A stretch of DNA of 64,000 nt from Leptospira ognonensis (GTDB lineage Bacteria; Spirochaetota; Leptospiria; Leptospirales; Leptospiraceae), in assembly GCF_004770745.1 (NCBI RefSeq), contig NZ_RQGD01000009.1:15606-79605 (forward strand), in the 5' to 3' direction. Positions 9,543 through 17,248 of this stretch are shown here, piece after piece. Within the stretch, counting starts at the first letter, position 1. Each line of letters starts with the position of its first letter. The notes under the pieces are model-generated. The model was not told the origin of the DNA. It made no database searches and saw only the letters and a list, made by a program, of their open reading frames with translations. The position numbers and the translations under genes were made by a program.

Positions 9543-10028
9543 ATGGATATTTTTTCTGTACAAGATTATAGCTCTAGAATTTCAAGATCGAGAGATGAAC
9601 AAGTCCTCGGAAAGATGGAAGCGTTAAAAAAGGCTGAGAGAGAAAGCGGGTCAGAGAAAAAACAATCTGATTTTGAGAAGTTGATGTCAGACCGACCAGA
9701 GCTGCAAGGAAAGGTGAGTAGTTCTGGCTTAAGTGTTCCGCAAAATATAAAGGCTGAAATCGCCGCGGATCCTTACCGAAAAAAACTATTTGATGCAAGT
9801 GTGGAATTTGAATCCGTTTTCGTTAAAATGATGCTCAAAGAAATGAAAAATTCCGTACATAAAGAAAAGCTTATTGATGGCGGTTATGCGGAAGAAATTT
9901 TCGAAGATATGTTATACGATGAGTACTCGAAAGATATTTCAAAAAATGAATCACTAGGTATGGCGGAGCAAATTTACAAACAAATGTCTGCACTGCTTCC
10001 GCCAGTAAAATCAAATTTCTATCAATAA
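9543..10028 (+). CDS. flgJ: FlgJ rod-binding domain protein without a hydrolase domain
   Basis: Only the N-terminal rod-scaffold half of enteric FlgJ is present here (161 aa). The conserved part is ASVEFESVFVKMMLKEMKNS, then GYAEEIFEDMLYDEYSKDIS and SLGMAEQIYKQM. The C-terminal peptidoglycan hydrolase domain found in enterics is absent, as in many other phyla, so rod passage through the cell wall would need another enzyme. A charged, lysine/glutamate-rich leader occupies residues 1-60. The gene ends the operon and meets the next gene tail to tail with no space and no obvious terminator. Confidence 0.88.
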   Translation: MDIFSVQDYSSRISRSRDEQVLGKMEALKKAERESGSEKKQSDFEKLMSDRPELQGKVSSSGLSVPQNIKAEIAADPYRKKLFDASVEFESVFVKMMLKEMKNSVHKEKLIDGGYAEEIFEDMLYDEYSKDISKNESLGMAEQIYKQMSALLPPVKSNFYQ

Positions 10029-12380
10029 TTAAGCAATCAAGTCACTCATTTTGAGCACCTTTAGTTGTGCTTTAAACTTAGCCTCAATCTCCTGCAATTC
10101 TAAGACTGTTTTATCAGATGTTTTACCTAGTTCCGTTGGTGCACCAAAGGAAGATTTTGACGTTTTTTCATAAATTTCCAGTAGGGTGACTTGATCCTTT
10201 AATTTAAACGGTGATATATTCCCCTTTTCAGAAACGGAGATTAAGTCTGCAGACTCCAGGTTTGTCTGGATTTGGTTGATATCTTTTTCTGGGATCAATA
10301 ATTTTTCCTTAATTTCCCCAACAGTAATTAGCTTTCCATTTTTAATCTGGCTTTCATACACCGTCGATAGAAACTGAATCGTATAATAAAATTCATGTTT
10401 CACGTAACTATCAATATCTTCAAACGGGTGGCGCGGCAGAAGGTATCTATCTGGAAATTGTAAAGTTGCTGTGACTTCGGCTCCAAATAAGACGATCGCT
10501 CCAACTGAGTAGATCGTTAACAAAAAGATCGGAATGGCCGCGAGTGCTTTGTAGATGATCATCGTTTTTTCAGTGAAGGAAGTTAGATAAATATTTAAAA
10601 ATCCCCAGAAAAAAAGAATAAGAATAACTCCTGTTATGGCAGATCCAATCACGGCAGCTCGAACTGGAACTTTAGTGTTCGGTATAATGGTGTAGAGTAA
10701 AACGAAAAAGATCCAAACTGATAATAGGGGCAGTATTAAATGTAAAATCATATAGAGAGAAATGATTTTTAGTCCACCTTGGTATTTTTTCCAGGTAGGC
10801 TTGCCTTGCTCATCATTTTCGATCCGGATGACTTTATTGTACTCACCGACTCCCAATATACCTAACATATCAGAGTTTAATTTATTTACAGTACCCTCTT
10901 CTTTATGCTCTAGATCTTGGGTTTCAGGAATGTCGCTAGTTGAGCCTACGCCAGTTAAGGATTGGCTAGGATTTAAATGAATCAAATCTAAAATGGCTCC
11001 ACCTCTGGGTTTGTAAGTGATAGACCAGGTTTCTCCTTCGTCTTCGGAAAGAAGGATCTCACCTAATCCATTTAGCACGAAAAGATCAAAATCTTGTTTT
11101 TTGGGTGATAAGAATGCCCAAACTTTTTCGTAAGAGAATTTTTTATGGCTGATATCTTTCCAAGAAACCCCTCCATCTTTTGAAATAAAGATGGAACCGT
11201 TATCCCCAACAATAAAACCTAAATTCTCAGAGAGGAAATAGATATCATTTAAGGCTTTCGTAGAAATGACCTGGTAATTAAAATTTACTCCTCCATCTTT
11301 CGTTTTCCACAATCTTCCTTCTCGATCTAAAATAAAACCTACTTTTTCACCGAAAAAACGTACTTTAATGGGAGTTATACCTTTTTCGCTAAATCGTTTC
11401 ATCTCAAAGAGGGGTTTACCAAGTTCATATTTTAATGTTCGCGTATCAGTGGTTAGGATAAAGACAGTAGAGTCATTTGATACACCGAAGTCAGTAACCG
11501 AGATATTTTTTAGACTATGTACTTTCCATGAATTCCCTTCATCGTTTGAATGGAGTAGAGTGCCTTCTTCTGAAATGGCAAAGAGAGTTTCCCCATTGGC
11601 ACGGATACGGAAAAAGTTTTCTTTAGAAATATTTGGATTTTTACACGTGCCTGTTTCTACAATCGTCAGATCGACACAAAGCATATTCTCAAAGTCGATC
11701 GATTCTTTGGGAATGAATTTTACCTTCGATTTGAGATCGGTGAGAATTCCAATGTTTCCATTTTCACCTGCTACCCAAATTTGACCTGCGCTGGTTTTGA
11801 CAATGGATTTCAGATGGGGGATTCGCACGGCATCGATTAACTTATCAGAAATGCCTTTGCCTACGACAAAGAGTAAAGGACCAAACGTGATTAAAAAGAA
11901 GTAAAAAACAAATTTATTGATAAAAGTTCTATGGAGATCGATTTTCCATATGGAGTGAAACGTTTTTTCAAGCGATCTCAAAACTGCTGTCGCAGAAAAA
12001 ATAAATACGATAAAACCCACGCCACCGATTTGGGAGGCAGTATTTATGATATCACTCAAGGTTTCCCAATACGGAGTGATATCGAATTGGATGTTGTTTT
12101 TTAAGAGAAAACTGTTTACCTCTTGGTAAATCTCATCCTGTCTACCTTGTATACCAGATGCAACTGTTAACAAGGCAAAGGCTACCGTTAGAGTAGGAAC
12201 TAGAGTTACTATGGTCGTGTATGCAAGCCCAGAAGCTTTCATCAGGCAATCATCTGCATTAAATCTATGGATAGAAACAAGGAGGACGCGCAGGGCTAAA
12301 ATCAATTTTCGTTTCCAGCCAGGAGATTCTGGGATTTGTGTGAGTCTGATCATAAGGGAATTGTTGGTTTCTGAGATCAT
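10029..12380 (-). CDS. YihY/BrkB-family inner-membrane protein with an inserted BNR beta-propeller
   Basis: The two ends of this 783-residue protein match the six-helix YihY/BrkB (UPF0761) family: residues 25-180 (KASGLAYTTIVTLVPTLTVA, FSATAVLRSLEKTFHSIWKI) and 536-645 (helices at about 540-563, 572-596 and 606-635, ending GAEVTATLQFPDRYLLP). Between helices 3 and 4 there is an insertion of about 350 residues containing at least four Asp-box/BNR motifs: SNDEGNSW (278), TKDGGVNF (360), SKDGGVSW (400) and SEDEGETW (445), as in Ycf48/sialidase-type propellers. A cytoplasmic-type C-terminal region (about 655-783) resembles a winged helix plus a helical tail. The propeller should be extracytoplasmic if the family topology holds. 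The function is unknown; the family was once misnamed ribonuclease BN. Confidence 0.85.
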   Translation of the reverse strand: MISETNNSLMIRLTQIPESPGWKRKLILALRVLLVSIHRFNADDCLMKASGLAYTTIVTLVPTLTVAFALLTVASGIQGRQDEIYQEVNSFLLKNNIQFDITPYWETLSDIINTASQIGGVGFIVFIFSATAVLRSLEKTFHSIWKIDLHRTFINKFVFYFFLITFGPLLFVVGKGISDKLIDAVRIPHLKSIVKTSAGQIWVAGENGNIGILTDLKSKVKFIPKESIDFENMLCVDLTIVETGTCKNPNISKENFFRIRANGETLFAISEEGTLLHSNDEGNSWKVHSLKNISVTDFGVSNDSTVFILTTDTRTLKYELGKPLFEMKRFSEKGITPIKVRFFGEKVGFILDREGRLWKTKDGGVNFNYQVISTKALNDIYFLSENLGFIVGDNGSIFISKDGGVSWKDISHKKFSYEKVWAFLSPKKQDFDLFVLNGLGEILLSEDEGETWSITYKPRGGAILDLIHLNPSQSLTGVGSTSDIPETQDLEHKEEGTVNKLNSDMLGILGVGEYNKVIRIENDEQGKPTWKKYQGGLKIISLYMILHLILPLLSVWIFFVLLYTIIPNTKVPVRAAVIGSAITGVILILFFWGFLNIYLTSFTEKTMIIYKALAAIPIFLLTIYSVGAIVLFGAEVTATLQFPDRYLLPRHPFEDIDSYVKHEFYYTIQFLSTVYESQIKNGKLITVGEIKEKLLIPEKDINQIQTNLESADLISVSEKGNISPFKLKDQVTLLEIYEKTSKSSFGAPTELGKTSDKTVLELQEIEAKFKAQLKVLKMSDLIA

Positions 12381-12386
12381 AAATAC

Positions 12387-13271
12387 CTACCTAGATTTAA
12401 AAGCATATAGAACATAACTTGATGTTAGCGGAAAACCGGCTTTCGAGAGCTTAGATTTAAAATGATAATAGGAGATTCGAAACCAGTGTCTATAATCATA
12501 CCAATGTTTGAAATTTCCTCTGGACTTTCTTAGTTTTGAGAGTAAAGAAAAGTCCACACCAAAGTAGCAAATAAATCTATTAAATCCGAGCGGGGTCAAT
12601 ATCTTTTTTAAAACGGAATCAGAATAGTAATACACGTGCCCTGGCATATAATAATGGTATTTTTCTCTTTCCTCTTTTGCCTGCCAACCTTCAAAATTTG
12701 CAGTCTGGAGAAGGAGGAGCCCACCTGGTTTAAGAATTCTTCCCAATTCAGAAAAGATGATTTTTGGATTTTCTAAGTGTTCTATGACTTCGACAAGTGT
12801 AATGACATCAAAAGAAGCATCTGGGAAGTGCGCATCTAAGAGAGAGCCCTGAAAGGTTGGAATCTCGTTTTCATTGGCATGTTTGCTTGCATAACTCGAA
12901 ATTTCGACACCTTGGACAGCAAAACCTTTTTCTTTTGCTGATTTTAAGAATCCACCGAATGAGGATCCTACATCAAGTAACTTTCCGCTAGAAATGTATT
13001 TTTGAATGTTATCTAGGCGTGCATTCCATACATAACGATGAAACGTTTCTGTTTCCCTTTCATCTATATAAGTATATTCTGCTTTTCCTTTATAGTAGTC
13101 TGCATCATACAGGTTAGTTTGGTTTTGGCGCGGATACTGAGATTGTAAACCGCAAGTTTTACATTCATAAATGGAAATACCCTTGTAGATACCTTGTGAT
13201 GTATATAGGAATTGCCAGTCGCATTCGGGAGGATCCGAATTGAGAGGACACTCACGTCTAAGTTGGTCCAT
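12387..13271 (-). CDS. SAM-dependent methyltransferase with N-terminal zinc ribbon
   Basis: From the ATG at 13271 the protein is 294 residues. The N-terminus has a CPLNSDPPEC...YECKTCG arrangement, a likely zinc-binding ribbon. It is followed by a class I methyltransferase fold (Methyltransf_23 type): motif I LLDVGSSFGGFLKSA, then GVEISSYASKHA, and motif IV region FDVITLVEVIEHLENP. The C-terminal part (HWYDYRHWFRISYY) is family-specific. Such proteins often modify sugars, lipids or other small molecules in cell-surface clusters; the substrate is unknown. The start is set 4 bp after the stop of the upstream gene; longer frames would overlap that gene by more than 100 bp. Confidence 0.8.
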   Translation of the reverse strand: MDQLRRECPLNSDPPECDWQFLYTSQGIYKGISIYECKTCGLQSQYPRQNQTNLYDADYYKGKAEYTYIDERETETFHRYVWNARLDNIQKYISSGKLLDVGSSFGGFLKSAKEKGFAVQGVEISSYASKHANENEIPTFQGSLLDAHFPDASFDVITLVEVIEHLENPKIIFSELGRILKPGGLLLLQTANFEGWQAKEEREKYHYYMPGHVYYYSDSVLKKILTPLGFNRFICYFGVDFSLLSKLRKSRGNFKHWYDYRHWFRISYYHFKSKLSKAGFPLTSSYVLYAFKSR

Positions 13272-13275
13272 CGGT

Positions 13276-13887
13276 TTATGTTTTTTTAGCGAGAAAGAAC
13301 CAGTGACAGATCCTTTCCTCAAGAGACCCCAGCGGAGTCCGTTCCGTATATCCGATTTGGACATCGGAAAAAACTCGCAAGAGATCTTGTAACTCTTCCA
13401 GAGAGTAAGTCTCTGCATACCCACCTTTTAGGTCACTTAAGTTCATCTGGCCTGCTTGAATGCCAAGGTGTGTGTCCCGATCTGCTCGGATCGATCCAAG
13501 CAAATATCCACCAGGTGCGATTGCCTGGTGAAGTTCTACGACAATGGAACGGGCGATATCCCTTTCATTATAATGAAATACTCCCCAAGAGACAATGAGT
13601 CCAAAGTGGTTTTTGGGAAAAGAATAGGGCAATTCGTTGGTCAAGTAAATGGGAATATTCAAATCTAACGTCTGCAATTGGCTCACCGATTCGGAGGAAG
13701 AATCAGATGCCGAAACTGCAAAGCCTCGTTCTATCAATAATTGGATATGGCGGCCGCTCCCGCTTCCAAAATCCAGAGAGCGATTGTTTGGCGGCGAAAT
13801 TCGAGAAAGCAACCGAACTAAATTTTCATCGGGATACTGTAATTTTGATTTTTCTTTTTTGTAATGGGAATCCCAGACATTGGACAT
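13276..13887 (-). CDS. SAM-dependent methyltransferase (class I)
   Basis: A 203-residue class I methyltransferase. Motif I is SLDFGSGSGRHIQLLIERGF, followed by SASDSSSESV (acidic end of beta 2), the LIVSWGVFHYNERD post-motif region and IAPGGYLLGSIR (beta 5 region). The start MSNVWDSHYKKEKSKLQYP is typical of small Methyltransf_11/25 proteins with an N-terminal W-x-x-x-Y segment. It lies 5 bp after the ATP-grasp gene and 4 bp before the next methyltransferase, so the three are likely co-transcribed. The substrate is unknown. Confidence 0.82.
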   Translation of the reverse strand: MSNVWDSHYKKEKSKLQYPDENLVRLLSRISPPNNRSLDFGSGSGRHIQLLIERGFAVSASDSSSESVSQLQTLDLNIPIYLTNELPYSFPKNHFGLIVSWGVFHYNERDIARSIVVELHQAIAPGGYLLGSIRADRDTHLGIQAGQMNLSDLKGGYAETYSLEELQDLLRVFSDVQIGYTERTPLGSLEERICHWFFLAKKT

Positions 13888-13892
13888 ACGTT

Positions 13893-15089
13893 TTAGGATG
13901 GAAGTCTCTCGAGTAGAGAAACAATCCAGTCCTCCCTGGATATCTTTGAGGTGGTAGAGATACCATAGACGAAAGTCCTTCTGGCATTTCCTTCTCTTCC
14001 AACTAAGTTGGTTCCAACCGGTAACAGTTCTTCATTAAAAAAGAGAGTTTCGTTTGGTAGTAGTGTAAACTGGGTATGTTCAGTTACCACCTTTTCTCTG
14101 TCAGATGGAAGGGCAAATAGAATTGCACTCATTTTACCAGGAATCGTCTCTTTCAAGAGGAATTTGGGTTTTGGTTTGTCGCCGATGTAAAGAGAAAGAA
14201 GATCAGGGAAATATGGATAGGAATATAATTCTTTTAGAAGCGAGTCTGCTAAGTATTCACCTCCAACTTCAGGCGATGCTTCCAGTAGATAACATTCGCC
14301 GCGTTCATTGATTTTAAACTCAGCAACAAAAGGGCCATTTTCTAAACCCGAAGCATGAACTACTGCCTGGCAAATCATTTTGATTTCCCCAGTCATTTCG
14401 AGGTTTGCCGATGGAACGATGTGAATTCTTTCGATAAAAGGTGGTTCTGTCGTGGTGATCTTGTCTGAGACGGAAATGATATGAAATTTTTTCGAAATCA
14501 CCATGCCAAGGACCGTCACTTCTTTTCCCTCTATCACAGGTTCAACGATCCATGAATCAAGTTTTAACCCTTTGGACCATTTTTTCCAATCCGCTTCGTC
14601 TTTGATGATCCGAATCCCTTTTTTTGCATAACCGGCAGCTGGTTTCACAAGCACAGGAAACGGAAGGGATTTTTTAGTTTTTGATTTTTCAGACGGAAGG
14701 TTGAGAATCCCTGGTACAAGGATTCCATGTTTCTCTAACATCTGTTTCATTTTCTTTTTGTTAGAGAAAAGGGCAATGGAAGCAGCCGAATTTCCGACTA
14801 GTTTATACTTTTCTGCTAGATAGGCGGCAGAATGAACAGCACTGCCAAACGACCGTGAGCCAACACCCTTAAGGATGTGGGTATAAGGAACTCGGCTCAT
14901 CGCATGCAATATCTTTCGGTATTCACTGGTCGATTCGAGAATGCGGATGTCACTATCCTTAAACCCGGGTGCACTCGAGTTCTTATCCACAGAGATTACA
15001 TGTAATCCTCGTGCTTTCGCCGCCTGGATCAATGGGAGTTGGTTTTTGCCTGCTCCGATCGAAAGAAAGCACCCTTCTACAGATTTCAT
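13893..15089 (-). CDS. ATP-grasp domain enzyme
   Basis: The 398-residue protein has the three-part ATP-grasp layout: an N-terminal Rossmann-like domain (FLSIGAGKNQLPLIQAAKARG, HVISVDKNSSAPG), a lid region (SNKKKMKQMLEKHGILVPG, FPVLVKPAAGYAKKGIRII) and the metal-binding end (PFVAEFKINERGECYLLEAS PEVGGEYLAD). This is the arrangement in carboxylate-amine ligases of the carbamoyl-phosphate synthase/biotin carboxylase/PurK type. The substrate is not evident. It sits between an RRM protein (whose stop abuts its ATG) and two methyltransferases, which suggests a small modification pathway, but that is inference. Confidence 0.78.
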   Translation of the reverse strand: MKSVEGCFLSIGAGKNQLPLIQAAKARGLHVISVDKNSSAPGFKDSDIRILESTSEYRKILHAMSRVPYTHILKGVGSRSFGSAVHSAAYLAEKYKLVGNSAASIALFSNKKKMKQMLEKHGILVPGILNLPSEKSKTKKSLPFPVLVKPAAGYAKKGIRIIKDEADWKKWSKGLKLDSWIVEPVIEGKEVTVLGMVISKKFHIISVSDKITTTEPPFIERIHIVPSANLEMTGEIKMICQAVVHASGLENGPFVAEFKINERGECYLLEASPEVGGEYLADSLLKELYSYPYFPDLLSLYIGDKPKPKFLLKETIPGKMSAILFALPSDREKVVTEHTQFTLLPNETLFFNEELLPVGTNLVGREGNARRTFVYGISTTSKISREDWIVSLLERLPS

Positions 15090-15458
15090 CTAGGAGCCGC
15101 GCTGTCCGCCTCGTCTCTGTACGCCAGTGCTTGCCCCAGACGTAGAGGGAGCCTTACCAAATGGACTTTTCTGGTTCATAGGCGACGACTTAGCCGTGTT
15201 TGCATTAGAATGTTGGTTTGCGAGATCTTCTTGTTTTACGAGAACGATTTTTTTGCCTTCAATCTCTTTCCCATTAATGGCTTCGATCGCTTTGAGTGCG
15301 GATGCCTCATCCATTTCGGCACTTCCAAATCCGAGAGATACCTTCGTGATTTTATCACGTTTGATGGTCACGGAACTAACCGTTCCAAAAGGAGAGAGCA
15401 AGGCCTTAAGCTGGTCTTCTGTTTGTGTTTGCGGTAGATTGCCTATAGATATCTTCAT
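15090..15458 (-). CDS. RRM-domain RNA-binding protein with Gly/Arg-rich tail
   Basis: A 122-residue protein with one RNA recognition motif (residues 1-80): RNP2-like ISIGNL at the start and an RNP1-like KVSLGFGSAEM in the middle, joined by PFGTVSSVTIKRD. The last 40 residues are Ser/Gly/Arg-rich and end TGVQRRGGQRGS, like the tails of cyanobacterial and other bacterial Rbp proteins. It probably binds single-stranded RNA. RNP1 is less canonical than in the second RRM protein at 24398. It heads the minus-strand cluster and is divergent from flgF. Confidence 0.82.
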   Translation of the reverse strand: MKISIGNLPQTQTEDQLKALLSPFGTVSSVTIKRDKITKVSLGFGSAEMDEASALKAIEAINGKEIEGKKIVLVKQEDLANQHSNANTAKSSPMNQKSPFGKAPSTSGASTGVQRRGGQRGS

Positions 15459-15531
15459 AGATAGAATATCGTCCGTTTTACAAAAAAAAACTTCAACTCT
15501 TTTTTGACTATGTCACATTTTCTATATTGGA

Positions 15532-15557
15532 ATTTCCTTTCTTTGCCGAAAGGAAAT
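15532..15557 (+). promoter_or_regulatory. Hairpin in the flgF leader
   Basis: ATTTCCTTTC (15532-15541) and GAAAGGAAAT (15548-15557) form a perfect 10-bp stem with a 6-nt loop, ending 2 nt before the AGGGG ribosome-binding site (15560-15564) of flgF. There is no T-run, so it is not a terminator. It could stabilise the mRNA or modulate ribosome access. Confidence 0.5.
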
Positions 15558-15572
15558 GTAGGGGAACTGCAT

Positions 15573-16433
15573 ATGATACGAGGACTTTATACTGGCGCAA
15601 ATGGAATGATCTCACAACAGGTTCGAATGGATGTCATTGCCAATAACTTAGCAAACGTCGATAAGACTGCCTTTAAAAGAGATACCACTGTCTTCAAGAC
15701 ATTCCCAGAAATGCTCTTACATAGATTCTCGGAAGATGGCATTGGCAAAACTCCGATGGGATCATTTGATACGGCTCCTGTTGTCGGTAAACTCGGGTTT
15801 GGTGCCGAGGTAAATGAAGTATACACTCGTTTTGAGCAAGGGTCTGTAAAAAAAACGGACAATCATTTTGATATGATGATCCAGGATCAGCCAGGTAGTG
15901 AAAATCCAGCATTTTTTACAGTGCTTACCAACAGAGGGGAGCGATTGACCCGAAGTGGAAATTTTGTTTTAGATAAAAATGGTTTTGTTGTGACGCCGCA
16001 AGGTTTTCCCTTGCTTGGCGAAAAAGGACCTATCCGAGTCAACCAAGGTAATTTCCTTGTCAAAGAAAATGGAGAAGTTTATATCAATGGTCGAATTGGA
16101 ACTGAACCAAAAAATGGAACCAATATCAGTGAAAATAGATACGACGAACCGCAGTTTGTTGATAAGCTTAAGATTCGTACAGTTGAAAACCCTCGTCATT
16201 TAGATAAGGAAGGTGATTCCTTTTATTCCGATACGCCAGAATCTGGTGAACCCACTGCGTTTCCGGAATTGAAATCCCCTCAAATATTACAAGGTTTTTT
16301 AGAAGCCTCCAATGTTTCTGTCGTGACAGAAATGGTAGACATGATTGAAGTCAACAGGGCGTATGAGGCAAATTCAAAAACAATGCAAACACAAGATAGT
16401 TTACTTGGCCGATTGTTTGAAGTGATTCGTTAA
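15573..16433 (+). CDS. flgF: Flagellar basal-body rod protein, FlgF-like
   Basis: A 286-residue rod/hook family protein. It starts [16 protein letters not shown] with [20 protein letters not shown] just behind, has [20 protein letters not shown] in the centre, and ends with [20 protein letters not shown] and [20 protein letters not shown]. It differs from the FlgG at 5928 by a longer, more divergent middle part, which together with the MIRGLYTGA start suits FlgF, the proximal rod protein. The assignment between FlgF and a second FlgG is by similarity and size only. The start at 15573 has AGGGG 8 bp upstream; an earlier in-frame start at 15504 would include the leader hairpin and is rejected. 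Confidence 0.88.
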   Translation: MIRGLYTGANGMISQQVRMDVIANNLANVDKTAFKRDTTVFKTFPEMLLHRFSEDGIGKTPMGSFDTAPVVGKLGFGAEVNEVYTRFEQGSVKKTDNHFDMMIQDQPGSENPAFFTVLTNRGERLTRSGNFVLDKNGFVVTPQGFPLLGEKGPIRVNQGNFLVKENGEVYINGRIGTEPKNGTNISENRYDEPQFVDKLKIRTVENPRHLDKEGDSFYSDTPESGEPTAFPELKSPQILQGFLEASNVSVVTEMVDMIEVNRAYEANSKTMQTQDSLLGRLFEVIR

Positions 16434-16457
16434 TTTGAATATCCAAGATACATTTAG

Positions 16458-16492
16458 CTGATATCAATCGTCTTATCAGGTGGTCTTTTTTT
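16458..16492 (+). terminator. Weak terminator candidate after flgF
   Basis: CTGATA (16458-16463) and TATCAG (16474-16479) form a 6-bp stem, followed 6 nt later by seven T residues (16486-16492). The stem is short and the gap to the T-run is atypical. Nothing else is recognisable in the 222-bp stretch between flgF and the GNAT gene apart from the ribosome-binding site of the latter. Confidence 0.3.
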
Positions 16493-16655
16493 GAAGCGAA
16501 AGACTAGGTAAAGTTTGGCGCTCTAGTTTGTTCTGTCTTTATATCTAAGTCAAATTCTTGCTTTCGAAAACTTTTCTTAAAGAGTCTTTTTGTAGTTACA
16601 AAATATTCTCCAATGAATTTATGGAAGGAGAATATTTGTATATTGAGGAGTATTG

Positions 16656-17114
16656 ATGAACTTAGAACAGATTCACATTGAACAGGCAGGAGTTGATAAG
16701 CTTGATGCAATGGTTGATTTATTTAATGAGTACCGCATTTTTTACGGAAAGACATCTGACCTAGATGGCTGTCGCAGTTTTTTATTTGATCGGATAGTAA
16801 ACCGTCAATCCATCATCTTCCTTGCAAAAACAATTGACCACAGCTATATTGGCTTTACACAACTCTATCCTATTTTCTCCTCAGTTTCAATGCAAAGAAC
16901 TCTTATCCTGAACGATTTGTACGTAAAGGAAAATGCGAGACGGAAGGGAGTCGCAGAGAAATTAATGCAAACGGTGATAGGGTATGGTAAAGCCACGGGA
17001 AATAAAGGACTCCAATTAGAGACGGCAAAGGAAAATGCCACGGCCCAGGCTTTGTATCAAAAATTTGGTTTTCAAATTGAAGATACTTACCTAAGCATGC
17101 ATCTCACTTTTTGA
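16656..17114 (+). CDS. GNAT-family N-acetyltransferase
   Basis: A 152-residue acetyltransferase of the GNAT fold, which transfers acetyl from acetyl-CoA to an amine. The acetyl-CoA-binding block is visible as LILNDLYVKENARRKGVAEK (motif A, with the R/Q-x-x-G-x-A-like RRKGVA loop), followed by LQLETAKENATAQALYQKFG (motif B). The ATG at 16656 has GGAG 7 bp upstream; an overlapping TTG lies 3 bp before it. The acceptor is unknown. It stands alone between flgF and the histidine kinase. Confidence 0.87.
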   Translation: MNLEQIHIEQAGVDKLDAMVDLFNEYRIFYGKTSDLDGCRSFLFDRIVNRQSIIFLAKTIDHSYIGFTQLYPIFSSVSMQRTLILNDLYVKENARRKGVAEKLMQTVIGYGKATGNKGLQLETAKENATAQALYQKFGFQIEDTYLSMHLTF

Positions 17115-17248
17115 ATCATTCCATTTTGTTCTATTTATAATTTGGAAATATTTCTTTCACGAAAAAAAAAGCGCTAGTAAAGCAGAAAATTTATTTTCGA
17201 ATCAAACGCATTCCCAAGATAACAAATCAATTGTATATACTTCAGTGA

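Noticed and set aside
15504..15528. Promoter for flgF with TTGACT and TATATT
   Set aside because: The boxes are only 13 bp apart, too close for a sigma70 promoter.
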